Origin: Cohnella ginsengisoli
GTDB taxonomy: Bacteria > Bacillota > Bacilli > Paenibacillales > Paenibacillaceae
Direction of reading: 5' to 3'
Assembly (NCBI RefSeq): GCF_029525555.1
Contig: NZ_JAPDHZ010000003.1
Location: 248,001 to 312,000, forward strand
Length of the DNA stretch: 64,000 bases
The notes under the pieces are model-generated. The model made no database searches and was not told the DNA's origin. It was given only the letters and a program-made list of their open reading frames with translations. This document shows, piece by piece, positions 9,751-20,144 of the stretch (its first letter is position 1; each line of letters starts with the position of its first letter). The translations under genes and the position numbers were made by a program.

Positions 9751-11527
9751 TCAGCGTTCCTCCTTCGTAGTCTCTCGCGCGGGAATACGGACGACGACGA
9801 CCGTTCCCCGGCCTGGCGCGCTGTCGAATTCAAGACCGTATTCTTCTCCGTAGCGCAGCTTGATCCGCTCGTGTATGTTCAGCAGCGCGAACGCTTCGCG
9901 TCCTGTCGTATCTCCGGCCAGCATGGCGCGGATCGGCAGCGCATCGGTTCCTTTTCCGTTATCCCGAACGGTGATCGCGATCTCGCCGTTCGCATACGCC
10001 GCACGAACCTCGATTCGTCCCCCGCGCGGCTCGTCCTCAAGGCCGTGCACGATCGCATTCTCGACGAGCGGCTGCAGCACGAGCTTCGGAATCTCCGCGT
10101 CGAGGGCGGACGGGTCGACCTCGATCAGGCAGGACAGCCTGTCGGAAAAACGGGTTTGCTGGATAAGCAAATAATTGCGAAGGTGGTCGATCTCCTCCCT
10201 GAGCGTCGTCGCTTCCTTCCCCTGATTAAGCGAATGCCGGAACAGATCCGACAGCGCCTCGATTTGCTCGCCGACCTCATAGTCCTTGTTTTTCACCGCC
10301 ATCCAGCGTATCGAATCGAGCGTATTGTAAAGAAAATGCGGATTGATCTGCGCCTGCATCGCCTTCAGCTCCGCCTCCTTCTCCCGCAACTGCCCCTTGT
10401 ACACACGCTCGATGAGATCCTGAATCTGCTGAACCATGCCCGTGAAAATAAAGGCGACGCGCCCGATCTCGTCCCCGGTCCGGATATCGAGCCCAATGTG
10501 GAACGAGCCGTTCTTGACCTTGCTCATCTCCCTGTGCAGCTGCTTAAGCGGCCGGATGACGCTTCGGTTCTGCAGCAGCGCGAACAAAATGCCGAATACG
10601 AGACAGACGGTCATGCAGACGAGGATAAACCGGTTGACGATGCCGATCTGCGGGCTGAGCTCCCGATTCGGAATGACCTCGACGACCTTCCATCCGGTCG
10701 TCCCGAGCGTGTAAAATAGCGCGGTGCTCGCCTTGCCCGCGTCCTTGAGCGTCGCATAGCCCTCCTCCGCATCCAGCCAGGCCGGCCGGCCGCCGAACCG
10801 CTTGTCGATCGCGCCGGACACGAGCAGCCCCTGGTCCGGCGAAGACAGTACACGCCCGTCCCGCCCGAGGATGAAGATCGCTCCCCCCCTTCCACGAATG
10901 GACGCCCGCGTACGTGCGGGCAAGCGTCGACTCCTGAATGCTGATGCGCTCGATCGCCAGCTGCTTCGGCGAATCCAGATCGTTGATCGCCCGCACGAGC
11001 GAGACGACGGGCGTGTCCCCGCCTCCCTTGACCAGATGAGGGAGCGAATAGAGCGGCGTCCACAGCACTTTGCCCTTCAACGACTTCGCTTCCCGCTCGA
11101 AGCGCGTGTCCTCGCTGGACACCGGCGTACCGTATTGGAACAATACCTCCTCCCCTCTGCTGATCGAGATGGAGTGGATGAACGGCCTGCTGTCGAGCAG
11201 CGATTGAAACGACAAATAAAGCTCCGCCTTGCGCTTTTCCACGTCAAGGTAAGCTTTGCGCTCGTAGTATTTAATCAGCTCCTGCATCGGGTCGTCCGAC
11301 AAGATCGTCAGCGACAAATAGTCGGTCTCCCGGACGATATTGTCGAGTCCGAAGCGCGTCTGCTTCAGCACCTGCAGCAGATTCTCTTTGGTTTTAGCCG
11401 TCAGCGCGTCGGCGGCCGTGGCGTTAATCACGATCGCCGCCGCGCAGAGCGGCAGGAAAATAAACAAGAACATCAGGCCGGCGAACTTCTGACCGAGCGT
11501 CAAATTGTAGAGCTTGCTTCGGTTCAT
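9751..11527 (-). CDS. YesM-type sensor histidine kinase (frame broken)
   Basis: This membrane sensor is the partner of the response regulator. Residues about 13-36 and about 294-316 are the two membrane helices that flank an extracellular sensor domain; then come a HAMP-like linker, the His_kinase domain (INPHFLYNTLDSIRW, the His being the phosphorylation site) and the HATPase domain (LVENAIVHGLE, DNGKG). The C7 run at 10883-10889 has one extra base; repair joins YAGVHSWKGG to AIFILGRDGRVLSS and yields 591 residues. The sensor presumably detects sugar or the binding protein outside the cell. Confidence 0.87.
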
Positions 11528-11612
11528 GTCGATTCGATCGCTCCCGGTATAGGTTGGCGCTCCGCTCGCCGGCCGCTAAGACGCCAAGCCGAAGTGAAAG
11601 CGGGCCCGGTTG

Positions 11613-13115
11613 TTATAGCGTCACATGCTTCATCTGCAGCAGCTGCCCGACTTTCTCGAACAAGGACGCGTTGTGTCCGACCGACAGCGCGCAGTGATGC
11701 GTAGGCGCCTCGGCGAACCACTTCGTCATGTAAGCGTCGGGATGCTCGCGAAAGCGCACAGGCGTCTGCGTATTGCCGATCCGCATGATCGGCCCGTCGG
11801 TCGACTCGCCCTCGCTGCTGATCAGCTTCAGCCGGCCGTCGCCGGTCTGCGTGACGTTCAGCGTCGTGACGGGACCCGATGCGACCTTCGCTTCGACCGA
11901 GACGCCGGTTCCCTGCTTGCCATGGTACAGTCCCATCCCCCGAAGAATCGGCTTGCCTTCGGCGATCGCGATATGGAACGGCCCGTCATGGCCGAGCAGG
12001 ATGGTGCCGTCCACATAATCCGTGACGACGATCTCCGAGAAGCTGCCGCCGGTGCCCAGAATATCGCATATCTTCATCGCTACTGCGGTCTTCAGGTCCC
12101 CTTCGCCGGAGCAAGGGATGCCGCGTGCCGTCAGCAGCGAATGGCCGACGATGAACCCGCCCTGCAGCTTCTCGTAAGCCCCGCCCGGCGCGCCGTGATA
12201 GTAGTAGGAGAGCGCGTCGAGATCGTACTCGCGCACGAGCTTCTCCTGCGCCGCCGCGACGCGGCAGGACCATTCGAGCTGCTCCGTCGTCGGCTGCCGC
12301 GCGATCGGATCAGAAGGGGAGTCCCCGCTCAGCTCGAACATGTCCCGCACTTCCGCAAGCTTGCGCTTCACTTCTTCGCCGGTCACCGACTGGAGGAGCC
12401 GGTCGAGATCGCACATCTCCAGCACTTCGACATGCAGGCCGGTCTGCGCCTGGATCATCGTGAAGTCGCTGTACATGTCCAGCATCCCGCTGTACGTGTT
12501 GCCCAGAAATCCGAAACGGCTATGTCGGAGCGTGCGCGGCACGGCGGCGGCCAGCGCCCAGGACCGAATCTCCCGCCAGGCGCGGATCGCTTCTTCGCGC
12601 TCGTGCGTGATCTCGTTCGTCAGCGATGCGGCCGGCGTCTCGCTCAGGCCCAGCAAGCCGTTCACGACGCGGAACGAAATGCCCGCCCGGTTGAACGCGT
12701 TGGCGAATTCGGGCACCGGACAGGCCCCGCAATGCGCCAGCCACTCGCCGGTCGTCGTCGCGGCGTAGTTGATCCGCTCGGTCGGCTGCAGATTGAGGAA
12801 GACGACTGGCGCCTTGTTGATCTGATGCACGGGCAGGACGGTGGAGCTGGTCGAGTAGGTGGCGGCATGGCAGAAGACGAGATCGACGTCCTGCCGGTTC
12901 AGCCATTCGCCGGCGCGTCGGCCAGCGCCCTCCGTATCGACGAGGCCGAAGTTGAACACCTCCGCCCAGTCGGACAGTTTGTCCGCGATGAAGCGGCCAT
13001 AGGCTTCCAGACGCTCGCGCAATCCCGGGAATTGCTCCCAGTAAGCCTGCAAACCGACAGAATAAAGACCGATGCGCGCCTTTCGGTGCGGCTTGATAGC
13101 GGACAGAATAGACAA
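11613..13115 (-). CDS. L-arabinose/L-fucose isomerase-like enzyme
   Basis: This 500-residue protein belongs to the arabinose/fucose isomerase fold and should interconvert an aldose and a ketose using a divalent metal. The AraA catalytic positions can be aligned: Glu in SGEGDLKTAVAMK, Glu in FSEIVVTDYVDG, His in ILLGHDGPFH, and the His of THHCALSVGH. The start is TTG 13115 with GAGGGA 5 bases upstream. It is the first gene of a minus-strand run (isomerase, kinase, regulator, ABC genes). No sugar kinase or aldolase is in the window, so the pathway cannot be completed. It is divergently oriented to an AraC regulator, with a CRE-like site between them. Confidence 0.75.
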   Translation of the reverse strand: MSILSAIKPHRKARIGLYSVGLQAYWEQFPGLRERLEAYGRFIADKLSDWAEVFNFGLVDTEGAGRRAGEWLNRQDVDLVFCHAATYSTSSTVLPVHQINKAPVVFLNLQPTERINYAATTTGEWLAHCGACPVPEFANAFNRAGISFRVVNGLLGLSETPAASLTNEITHEREEAIRAWREIRSWALAAAVPRTLRHSRFGFLGNTYSGMLDMYSDFTMIQAQTGLHVEVLEMCDLDRLLQSVTGEEVKRKLAEVRDMFELSGDSPSDPIARQPTTEQLEWSCRVAAAQEKLVREYDLDALSYYYHGAPGGAYEKLQGGFIVGHSLLTARGIPCSGEGDLKTAVAMKICDILGTGGSFSEIVVTDYVDGTILLGHDGPFHIAIAEGKPILRGMGLYHGKQGTGVSVEAKVASGPVTTLNVTQTGDGRLKLISSEGESTDGPIMRIGNTQTPVRFREHPDAYMTKWFAEAPTHHCALSVGHNASLFEKVGQLLQMKHVTL

Positions 13116-13160
13116 GACTATCCCTCATTTCTTGGTATAATAACAGCTTTATAAACCGAT

Positions 13161-13174
13161 TGTAAACGTTTATA
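13161..13174. promoter_or_regulatory. CRE-like site between isomerase and AraC gene
   Basis: TGTAAACGTTTATA matches 13 of 14 positions of the consensus TGWAANCGNTNWCA (T instead of C at position 13). It lies in the 121-bp divergent intergenic space and could mediate CcpA control of the isomerase operon. Confidence 0.5.
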
Positions 13175-13236
13175 ATGTCGTTATCATCGAAGAAAGTTGA
13201 CTAAAAATCGCAGTTTCTTGCGGATAGGAGACCTTT

Positions 13237-14112
13237 ATGCCGGCTTCTTATGTCAACGTCTCTCCCGACTGGACCGCGGACTCCGTCCGGCTGATCGCCA
13301 CGCCCTCCGAATTCGCGCAGGCCGCGCTTTACTTTGTTCAAGAGGTCGGACATTTTTACGCGAGCGCGCCTTACTTTACCGAACGCGAGGGCATCGACTC
13401 CTACCTGATCGTCTACACGGTAGCCGGATCGGGCAGGCTCGCTTATCGGGATAAATCTTATAAATTGACGCCTGGTCAAGTGTTTTTTATCGACTGCAAG
13501 ACCTATCAGCATTATGCCGCCTGCGAGGACGGTCCCTGGGAGCTGCTGTGGGTGCATTTGAACGGCAGCCACGCCCGCCATTATTATGAAGCCTTCACCG
13601 GATTTTCGCCGTCTCCCGTCCTCGCGCTCGGCGACGGCTCCGCCATGCCCGGTCGAATCCGAAGTCTGATCGACCTGCATCGCTTCCACTTCGCACACAC
13701 CGAGCTCCTGTGCTCCAATCTGCTGACCGACGCCTTGACGGAGCTCGTGACCGCCGCTTCGGGGAGCGGGCAGTCGTCCGGAGACATCCCTTCGTACGTC
13801 AGGCAGGCCGTGCGGGCCATCGATACGAGGTACTGGGAGAGACTGACGCTCGATGCGCTGGCTTCGGAGCTGGCGGTCAGCCGCTTTAATCTGTCGCGGA
13901 CGTTCAAGCGGTACATCGGACTTGCGCCCGTCGAATATCTCATTCAGGTGCGGATGAACCATGCGAAGGAATATTTGAAATACGCGGAGCTGCCGGTCGC
14001 GGACATCGCGGAGCGCATCGGCATCGATCATGTCAGCCACTTCATCAACCTGTTCCGGGACCGCACGGGGTTGACCCCGCTCGCCTATCGCAAGCAGTGG
14101 AAGAGCCGGTAA
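13237..14112 (+). CDS. AraC family transcriptional regulator
   Basis: This 291-residue regulator has an N-terminal cupin-like sugar-sensing half (SYLIVYTVAGSGRLAYRDKS, about residues 50-150) and a C-terminal AraC DNA-binding half with both helix-turn-helix motifs (LASELAVSRFNLSRTFKRY and IAERIGIDHVSHFINLFRDR). It is divergent from the isomerase gene and probably controls it and the downstream genes. The frame is intact. Confidence 0.88.
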   Translation: MPASYVNVSPDWTADSVRLIATPSEFAQAALYFVQEVGHFYASAPYFTEREGIDSYLIVYTVAGSGRLAYRDKSYKLTPGQVFFIDCKTYQHYAACEDGPWELLWVHLNGSHARHYYEAFTGFSPSPVLALGDGSAMPGRIRSLIDLHRFHFAHTELLCSNLLTDALTELVTAASGSGQSSGDIPSYVRQAVRAIDTRYWERLTLDALASELAVSRFNLSRTFKRYIGLAPVEYLIQVRMNHAKEYLKYAELPVADIAERIGIDHVSHFINLFRDRTGLTPLAYRKQWKSR

Positions 14113-14171
14113 TGGCGCGGCGCGTATGTACCTTTCAAAGCCCCGACACCTCAAGACGCGCTTGCGGCAGC

Positions 14172-14198
14172 AGAACCGCACAACATATGTGCGGTTCT
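14172..14198. terminator. Possible bidirectional hairpin between convergent genes
   Basis: AGAACCGCACA and TGTGCGGTTCT form a perfect 11-bp stem with a 5-base loop, 60 bases after the AraC stop and 56 bases after the GH106-like stop. No U-tract follows on either strand, so it is a weak terminator call. Confidence 0.5.
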
Positions 14199-14253
14199 AT
14201 CGCAGATCCGTTTGAGATCGCCCTGCCGAATGAGGCGGTTATTCGCAGGCGGC

Positions 14254-17200
14254 TCAGTAACCGATCTCCAGACGAACCGGCCCGAGCAAGCCGGACGTCC
14301 GTTCGCCGCCGTAGCGGGTCGGTATGGTCGCATAGTGATTGGCGAGCGTGTTGTATACGCGCACCTCAATCTCATTGACGCCGTGCTTAAGCAACCGCCC
14401 GATATCGGCCTCCCAAGGCGGCGCGAGCAGCGTGCAGACGGGCTGCCCGTTGACGAGCACCTCCGCCGAGGCCGTGACGTCGCCCAGCTGCAGCAGGACG
14501 CGGCGCGGCTCCTTCTCCGGCGTCCAGTCCAGCTCCCGCCGATAGACGGCGCCGCCCGAATAGCAGGCGAGTCCGTCGATCCGGGACCAGTCGCCGGCCA
14601 GCATGCGGCCTTCCGTACAGCGCAACTTGACCGGCTCCGGCAGTCCGGCGCCCAAATAGGCGGCTTGTTCGTGCTGGAGGCGGATCGCCACGGCGGACAC
14701 GCCTCGCGCCGGTCCGCCGACAACGACGCGGTAAACCTGTGCGCCTTCCGCGCCCGAGGCGATTGCCGTCACCTCGCAGCGCTCGCCCTGCACCCACACT
14801 TCCGGCCGGCCGTGCGCCGTCAGCTCAAGCTCCGCCAGACCCGGAGGCGCCGTGAACCGGTACCAGCCGGCCCGCTCCCGACGCTCCGGATAGGCATCAT
14901 AGGACAGCACGCCCGGTTGGTCGTACCAAGACATCGCGAGCGGAATCGCAGCAGCTCCCGGCGTCGCCGGGGCGTCGACCGCCTCGAAGACGACATAGCC
15001 GCGTCCGGGGCCGTCGTAGCGCAGCAGCAACGGGCAGCTGCCCGACGGCACCACGATCGTCCGATGCTGCGACGGATCGACCGCCCGTCCGTTGATCCAC
15101 ATCCGGGTTGGAATCTCGCCTCCGATGCGCACATGCGCCTCCTGCTCGCGATCCGAGCGAAGCGTCGTCCACATATAGTAGACGTCGCCCTCAGGCTCGG
15201 CTTCATAGCGGGAGCCGGTGAGCGTCAGCACCTGGCTGCCGAGCGCGATGAACGAGTCGGTCACCTTACCCTTCAAGCCGTGATAGCCCTGATGCCCCGG
15301 ATCGTGCGCAAGTCCGAATCTCGTCGAGTACGTGTACGGCGTCCAGCGAGCGACGCCCCGACCCTCAGCTCCCGCTTCGGGCGATGCCGCCATCGCCGCC
15401 CAATCGCGCTCCTGCGCTTCAGAGACGGAGCCGGCCGGGACCGGACCGAGCTTCCAGAAGCGCGGCCCGAAGCCGGCACGCGTGTACGGCCATTCTGCAT
15501 CGTCCAGCCCAGGCGCATGCCACTGTGCGGAATCGTCTGTCTCCCAAGCGAATTTAAAATATCTCGCTTCCGCGCCGATCAACGTTTCCTCCCCCGGCAG
15601 CCTGAAGTCGCCGAACCGGTTATCCATCGTCGGGCGCAGCTCGAACGACCATTCTCCGTCCTGCGCGAGCGAACGAGTAAGCGCCGTGCCCTCGACGTCT
15701 GCGTCCCCCGCGGCGTTCAACGTATCCGCCACTTCAGCCCCTTCGGCTATTTCAAATAATTCAGTCGCTTCGGCAGCTTCCGAAAACACGATTAACTGAA
15801 GCTGCCGCCGGTCCAGCGGCAGCCGGATATACGCGCCCTCCGCCGTCACCCGCTCTGCCGCAAGCGGCGCGCTTGTGCCATCCCACGGATTCCACAGCGA
15901 CACGGCCCCCCGGCTGCGGAAAAAGCAAACCGCCCCTCGCGGCGCGCGGTAGACGGCATAAATGTCGCGCTTGCCGATCCTGCGATGCTGAACGTAAGGA
16001 TAGTCATTCTTGTCTGCCCCGTCTGCCATGTACGCACCATCGGCGTCTTCAGCCGCACCGGCTTGTTCGCGGCAGGAGACGTCGTACTTGAAGTCGCGCG
16101 GGAACGACTCGCCAAGCGCGTCTATCGCCTCCTCGACCGACGCGGCCGTCACCGCCAGGCCGCCCGCCGCGCCGCGCTGCACGCTGACGCCTTCTACAGC
16201 CCTCGCTTCTGCCGCCGTGCGTCCGAACAGCTCGCGGACAGCTTCGTCGAGCACAGGGTCCGACGAGCCGGCGCGGTCGCTCGCCTCGGGCAGCGCGCCC
16301 AGCGCGATGACGATCCCGCCAGCCCGGTAGAAGGCCAGCGCCTGCTGCAACGTCGAATAACGAAGCGTTCGCATGGCAGGCACAATCAATACCCGGTACG
16401 TCTCCCCCGCGACCGCCAGCTTGCCTTGCGCCGTCTCCGCCCGCTCGATCGATTGAAAATCGATAAAATCGAAGTCGATTCCCTGCGCATACAGACGCTC
16501 GCCCGCTTCGAACGCAGTCGAGACGGCTATCTCGCCGTCGGGTCCGGCTTCGACGCTCGCCACCGGGTAGACGATCGCCGCGTCGCAGACGTGAACGCCC
16601 TGACTCAGCAAGTAGCTGAGGCGCTCCGTGCAAGCCATCAGCGACTTCATCTGCGTCCAGTAGGGCATGCGGAAATGATTGCACGGCGGCGCCCACTCCC
16701 ACCATCCGCCGTGTGTCGAATAATACAGGCCGTGCAGCGTGAGCAGGTTGTGGCCCGTGACAAAATTGCGGAAGATCGCATCGGTCAAATTCGCCGTGTT
16801 CGTGCCCCAGCCGCTGCCGTAAAAGCCTTCAAGCCAGGTGCGCGGACGCTCGTACAGATGGGCGATCGAGCTGGCGACTTTATTTTTCATCAGATCGCAT
16901 TCGAAGTTCGGCTGGTCGCAGCCGGGTCCCTGATTCCACCGCTGCGTGCGGAAGTAATCGCCGAATTCGGTCGTATCCTTGCCGCGGCCGCCGTGATCGC
17001 AGCCGTATATAAGTCCCCGCTCTTGATGCCATTCGAACACAGGACGGAAATAATGGTCCTCGGACAGCTGAACCATGACGTCTCCGTAATCAAGCCTGAT
17101 CTTCTCCGTCCGGGGGCCGATGTCCGTGAACAAGCCGGCCAGCTCGGGAATCGGGTCGTAGCCCTTGTCCCGCTTGAACGTCTCCCGCAGCGCATCGCTC

Positions 17201-18033
17201 CACAGATGCCCCTTCAGTCCGAAGTCCAGCTCGTCGGAGAAGAAGAAGCCGAGCCTGGCGTTCGGTACGCCGGCCAATCGATCCTCGAAGCGTTGAAAAA
17301 AATGCTCGATCACAAGCGCGCCGCTCAGCGGATGCATCGGATCGATGGAAAGGGGCTTCGCTTCGGCATAGACGGCGACCAGCCGCCAGCTCCCCTCGGG
17401 CTGCTGCCAGCGAAGCACGGATTGCTCGACAAAGGAGGTAACGTCCAGTACGAGCGGCAGTTTTCCCTCCGTCTCGCTCCCGCGAATCGCGGTCACGCTC
17501 AGCGTGCCGGCCGGAAGCGCCCATTCGGTCCGTCCCGCTTCCCCGGGCCACTCCGCGTGCGCCAGCACGGCACCGTTCAGCTCGGGATGCGCCGCCAGAA
17601 TCTCGTCGGCATACCAGCCCTGTCCCGGCGTGCAGATCGTGTAGTCGCTCAGGCTGACCGATATGCCCAGCTCCCCCGCCTTGCCGGCGAACCAGGCGAA
17701 CAGCTCCCACCACGCTTCGGAAAAGAGAGGCGGCTCGCTTCGATAGGTCAGGCCGAACGACTGTCCGCCCTCGTCGCTGTGCGCGTAGTTGATCTGCAGC
17801 GCCGTCACACGATGATCCTTCAACTGATTCAGCTGCCATTCCAGCCGTTCCTTGTCCAGCCGGTCGCCGAGCCACCAGTAGAAAGCGACCTCGCCATAGC
17901 CTTCGGGCGGCGAGACGAACCCGGGATAAACGTCGAGGTCCGGTTCTCTGCTGGGATATCCCGCCGGCTTGGACGGTCTGTGGGATACAGCGGCCGTCAC
18001 CTGTCCGGCCGTCGGCTTCGCTTCGTTATGCAT
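14254..18033 (-). CDS. Large GH106-like glycoside hydrolase
   Basis: This 1259-residue protein resembles the GH106 alpha-L-rhamnosidase group. Seen features: VAFYWWLGDRLDKERLEWQL near the N-terminus, WWELFAWFAGKAGELGISV followed by SDYTICTPGQGW, the RDKGYDPIPELAG segment typical of GH106, and C-terminal beta-sandwich domains of the GH2 sugar-binding type (ASAEVLVNGQPVCTLLAPPW). No signal peptide is present, so it should be cytoplasmic and act on imported oligosaccharides. ATG 18033 is chosen because AAGGAGGG lies 7 bases upstream; an in-frame codon at 18120 would only add a basic extension. A divergent AraC gene follows at 18206. The exact substrate is unproven. Confidence 0.7.
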   Translation of the reverse strand: MHNEAKPTAGQVTAAVSHRPSKPAGYPSREPDLDVYPGFVSPPEGYGEVAFYWWLGDRLDKERLEWQLNQLKDHRVTALQINYAHSDEGGQSFGLTYRSEPPLFSEAWWELFAWFAGKAGELGISVSLSDYTICTPGQGWYADEILAAHPELNGAVLAHAEWPGEAGRTEWALPAGTLSVTAIRGSETEGKLPLVLDVTSFVEQSVLRWQQPEGSWRLVAVYAEAKPLSIDPMHPLSGALVIEHFFQRFEDRLAGVPNARLGFFFSDELDFGLKGHLWSDALRETFKRDKGYDPIPELAGLFTDIGPRTEKIRLDYGDVMVQLSEDHYFRPVFEWHQERGLIYGCDHGGRGKDTTEFGDYFRTQRWNQGPGCDQPNFECDLMKNKVASSIAHLYERPRTWLEGFYGSGWGTNTANLTDAIFRNFVTGHNLLTLHGLYYSTHGGWWEWAPPCNHFRMPYWTQMKSLMACTERLSYLLSQGVHVCDAAIVYPVASVEAGPDGEIAVSTAFEAGERLYAQGIDFDFIDFQSIERAETAQGKLAVAGETYRVLIVPAMRTLRYSTLQQALAFYRAGGIVIALGALPEASDRAGSSDPVLDEAVRELFGRTAAEARAVEGVSVQRGAAGGLAVTAASVEEAIDALGESFPRDFKYDVSCREQAGAAEDADGAYMADGADKNDYPYVQHRRIGKRDIYAVYRAPRGAVCFFRSRGAVSLWNPWDGTSAPLAAERVTAEGAYIRLPLDRRQLQLIVFSEAAEATELFEIAEGAEVADTLNAAGDADVEGTALTRSLAQDGEWSFELRPTMDNRFGDFRLPGEETLIGAEARYFKFAWETDDSAQWHAPGLDDAEWPYTRAGFGPRFWKLGPVPAGSVSEAQERDWAAMAASPEAGAEGRGVARWTPYTYSTRFGLAHDPGHQGYHGLKGKVTDSFIALGSQVLTLTGSRYEAEPEGDVYYMWTTLRSDREQEAHVRIGGEIPTRMWINGRAVDPSQHRTIVVPSGSCPLLLRYDGPGRGYVVFEAVDAPATPGAAAIPLAMSWYDQPGVLSYDAYPERRERAGWYRFTAPPGLAELELTAHGRPEVWVQGERCEVTAIASGAEGAQVYRVVVGGPARGVSAVAIRLQHEQAAYLGAGLPEPVKLRCTEGRMLAGDWSRIDGLACYSGGAVYRRELDWTPEKEPRRVLLQLGDVTASAEVLVNGQPVCTLLAPPWEADIGRLLKHGVNEIEVRVYNTLANHYATIPTRYGGERTSGLLGPVRLEIGY

Positions 18034-18205
18034 TTCCGTGCCCTCCTTGACTCGCAGCGATGTGCAGTTTTCTCTCCATCCTATCCGACGAAGATGCGAG
18101 GCACTAGACGAGCAACTCACGCGTTTGTGCCGAATAGTAACCTACTTTTGTCCTTAATTATGATACGATGGCCTAGGGGAACGAACTTCGCTTGGAAGGG
18201 TGAGG

Positions 18206-19034
18206 ATGGGGATGAATAGCGCAGACTTGAAACGGCATCTGGCGGATTTAAGGTTGTCGGTCACGTTGGCCGGACACGTCCGCGTACCTTTGGACTGGCG
18301 GCATCGACAGCACGTTACCGTCAATAACTGCGTGTACTTGTTTTTGGAAGGAGAAGGCACGCTCGAGATCGGAGACCATGCCTACCGCCCGCAGCCCGGC
18401 GAAGCTTATATCCTCCCGGCGGGCGCCCGGATCTCCTATTCGACCTCCCCGCTTCGTCCGTTCCGGCAGATGTACTGCCACTTTCACGCCCATGTCGGCC
18501 AACTGCCTCTTTTCCGGCTAGTGGACACGCCGCTTCGCATACGGCTGGACGCGCCCGGGCAAGCGGAGGCGCTGTTCGCCAGGCTGATCGAAGCCTTCAA
18601 CAGCAGCGACGAATGGGCGCCGCTCACGGTAAAAGCCTCGATGTACGAGCTGCTCCGGCTGCTTTGGGACGCCCCCGGGATCAAGCCGAGACTTGCGCAG
18701 CCCCATACGCAGCAGCGGCTGAACGATATCGCGAATTATATGGAGGCGCACGCCTCGGGTCCGGTGACGGTCGAGGAGATCGCTTCCGCCTTCGGCTACA
18801 GCCCCAAGTATTTTTTCAGATACTTCAAATCCGCCTTCGGGACGACGCCTCACCAATATTTAATCAGACTAAGGATGGATCGAGCGAAGCAGCTGTTGCT
18901 GGCCACCGATTGGACGATCGGCCGGATCGCGGGGGGAGCTGGGGATGGAACGCGCGCACTTCACCCGCATGTTCCTGCAATATTCGGAGATGACACCGCC
19001 CAAATTCAGAATTTGGGCGCGCGGGGAGGTGTGA
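18206..19034 (+). CDS. AraC family transcriptional regulator (frame broken near 3' end)
   Basis: The N-terminal cupin-like part (CVYLFLEGEGTLEIGDHAY, QPGEAYILPAGARI) senses ligand; the first helix-turn-helix is IASAFGYSPKYFFRYFKSAF. The G6 run at 18931-18936 has an extra base; without it the reading continues as IGRIAGELGMERAHFTRMFL then KFRIWARGEV and stops at 19034, giving 275 residues and a normal second helix-turn-helix. As written the frame would run to 19075 with an unrelated tail. GGAAGG lies 6 bases before ATG 18206; ATG 18212 and GTG 18200 are alternatives. It is divergent from the GH106-like gene and probably regulates it. Confidence 0.83.
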
Positions 19035-19089
19035 AATCTGTGGATTTCGTCCCCGATTCGTCCCCAATCGCATAAGCTTTGACTTTCAT

Positions 19090-19115
19090 AAAAAAAAAAG
19101 CGACAAAAAGTCGCT
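19090..19115 (-). terminator. Terminator of lgt
   Basis: AGCGAC and GTCGCT (19099-19104 and 19110-19115) pair around five T, and the minus strand continues into nine T. It lies 20 bases beyond the lgt stop. Confidence 0.85.
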
Positions 19116-19134
19116 ACAATCCTTGCTTCTTTAA

Positions 19135-20067
19135 TTAATGAACTGGGTTGTTTAATGTTTTAACCGCCCGCTTCGCCGCTGCTTGTTCGATAGGATCCGA
19201 ATAATCAGCCACATTTGCTCTCGTTCTCCGGTATGCGATCAATAGGAGGGCAACTCCGATAATGCCGATAGCAAGCAATTGCGAAATGCGAATGTTTTTG
19301 CCGGCTTCCATCGCGCCCCAACCGAAAAAGTTCATCGGCGACCAAAGCGATCGAATCGCCGATGCGAGCCAGTCGGGTCCGGCAAACGCCAGACTGTCCG
19401 TTCGAACGCCTTCGACAAAGAAGCGGCCAAGCGAATACCATATCAGATAACCCATGAATATTTCGCCGGCTTTGAGTCTGGGCAGGCGCCGAACGATAAG
19501 AAGCAGTCCCAGGCCGGCTAAACTCCAAAGCGACTCATACAAAAAGGTTGGATGGTAAAATGCTCCATTTATATACATCTGATTCACGAGCCAATTCGGC
19601 AAATGAAGCGTATGCCGAAGAAAGTGCTCCGAAACTTCGCCGCCGTGAGCCTCTTGATTCATAAAATTTCCCCAGCGCCCAATCATTTGACCGGTAATGA
19701 GTCCAGGCGCGCAAATATCTGCAATTCGCCAAAAGTGATAGCCCTTGCGTCTCGTATAAATCACGGCGGCTATGACAGCGCCGATCAATGCGCCATAGAT
19801 CGCGATGCCGCCATGCCAGATCGCAATCATTTCCAAAGGGCGTCCTTTGTATGCATCCCATTCAAAAGCCACATAATACGCTCTGGCACCGACTAGCGCG
19901 GAAGGCATGCCAATAAGAATGAGGTCCATGAAAAAGTCGGAAGGCATTCCAAATCGTTTGCCTTCCCGAATGGCGAGTGAAACGCCGATTAAAGCGCCTA
20001 GTCCGATGATGATGCCGTACCAGTGCACTGGGATGGGACCAAGCTGGAATGCGATTGGGTTTAACAT
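19135..20067 (-). CDS. lgt: Prolipoprotein diacylglyceryl transferase
   Basis: Lgt moves a diacylglyceryl group from phosphatidylglycerol to the lipobox cysteine of prolipoproteins, the first step in lipoprotein maturation, in the membrane. The 310-residue sequence shows the family signature GRWGNFMNQEAHGG and the Arg/His region HGGIAIYGALIG, with about seven membrane helices and the typical YYVAFEWDAY segment. ATG 20067 has AAAGGAG upstream. The frame is intact. It serves the many lipoproteins in this window (sugar and phosphate binding proteins, PQQ-like protein, cupredoxin). Confidence 0.96.
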   Translation of the reverse strand: MLNPIAFQLGPIPVHWYGIIIGLGALIGVSLAIREGKRFGMPSDFFMDLILIGMPSALVGARAYYVAFEWDAYKGRPLEMIAIWHGGIAIYGALIGAVIAAVIYTRRKGYHFWRIADICAPGLITGQMIGRWGNFMNQEAHGGEVSEHFLRHTLHLPNWLVNQMYINGAFYHPTFLYESLWSLAGLGLLLIVRRLPRLKAGEIFMGYLIWYSLGRFFVEGVRTDSLAFAGPDWLASAIRSLWSPMNFFGWGAMEAGKNIRISQLLAIGIIGVALLLIAYRRTRANVADYSDPIEQAAAKRAVKTLNNPVH

Positions 20068-20144
20068 CTTAATCTCCTTTCTTGCTCTGTGCTATTCTAT
20101 CATAACAGATTGACGACTGAATTACGGCGATTCACTTTAGAACC

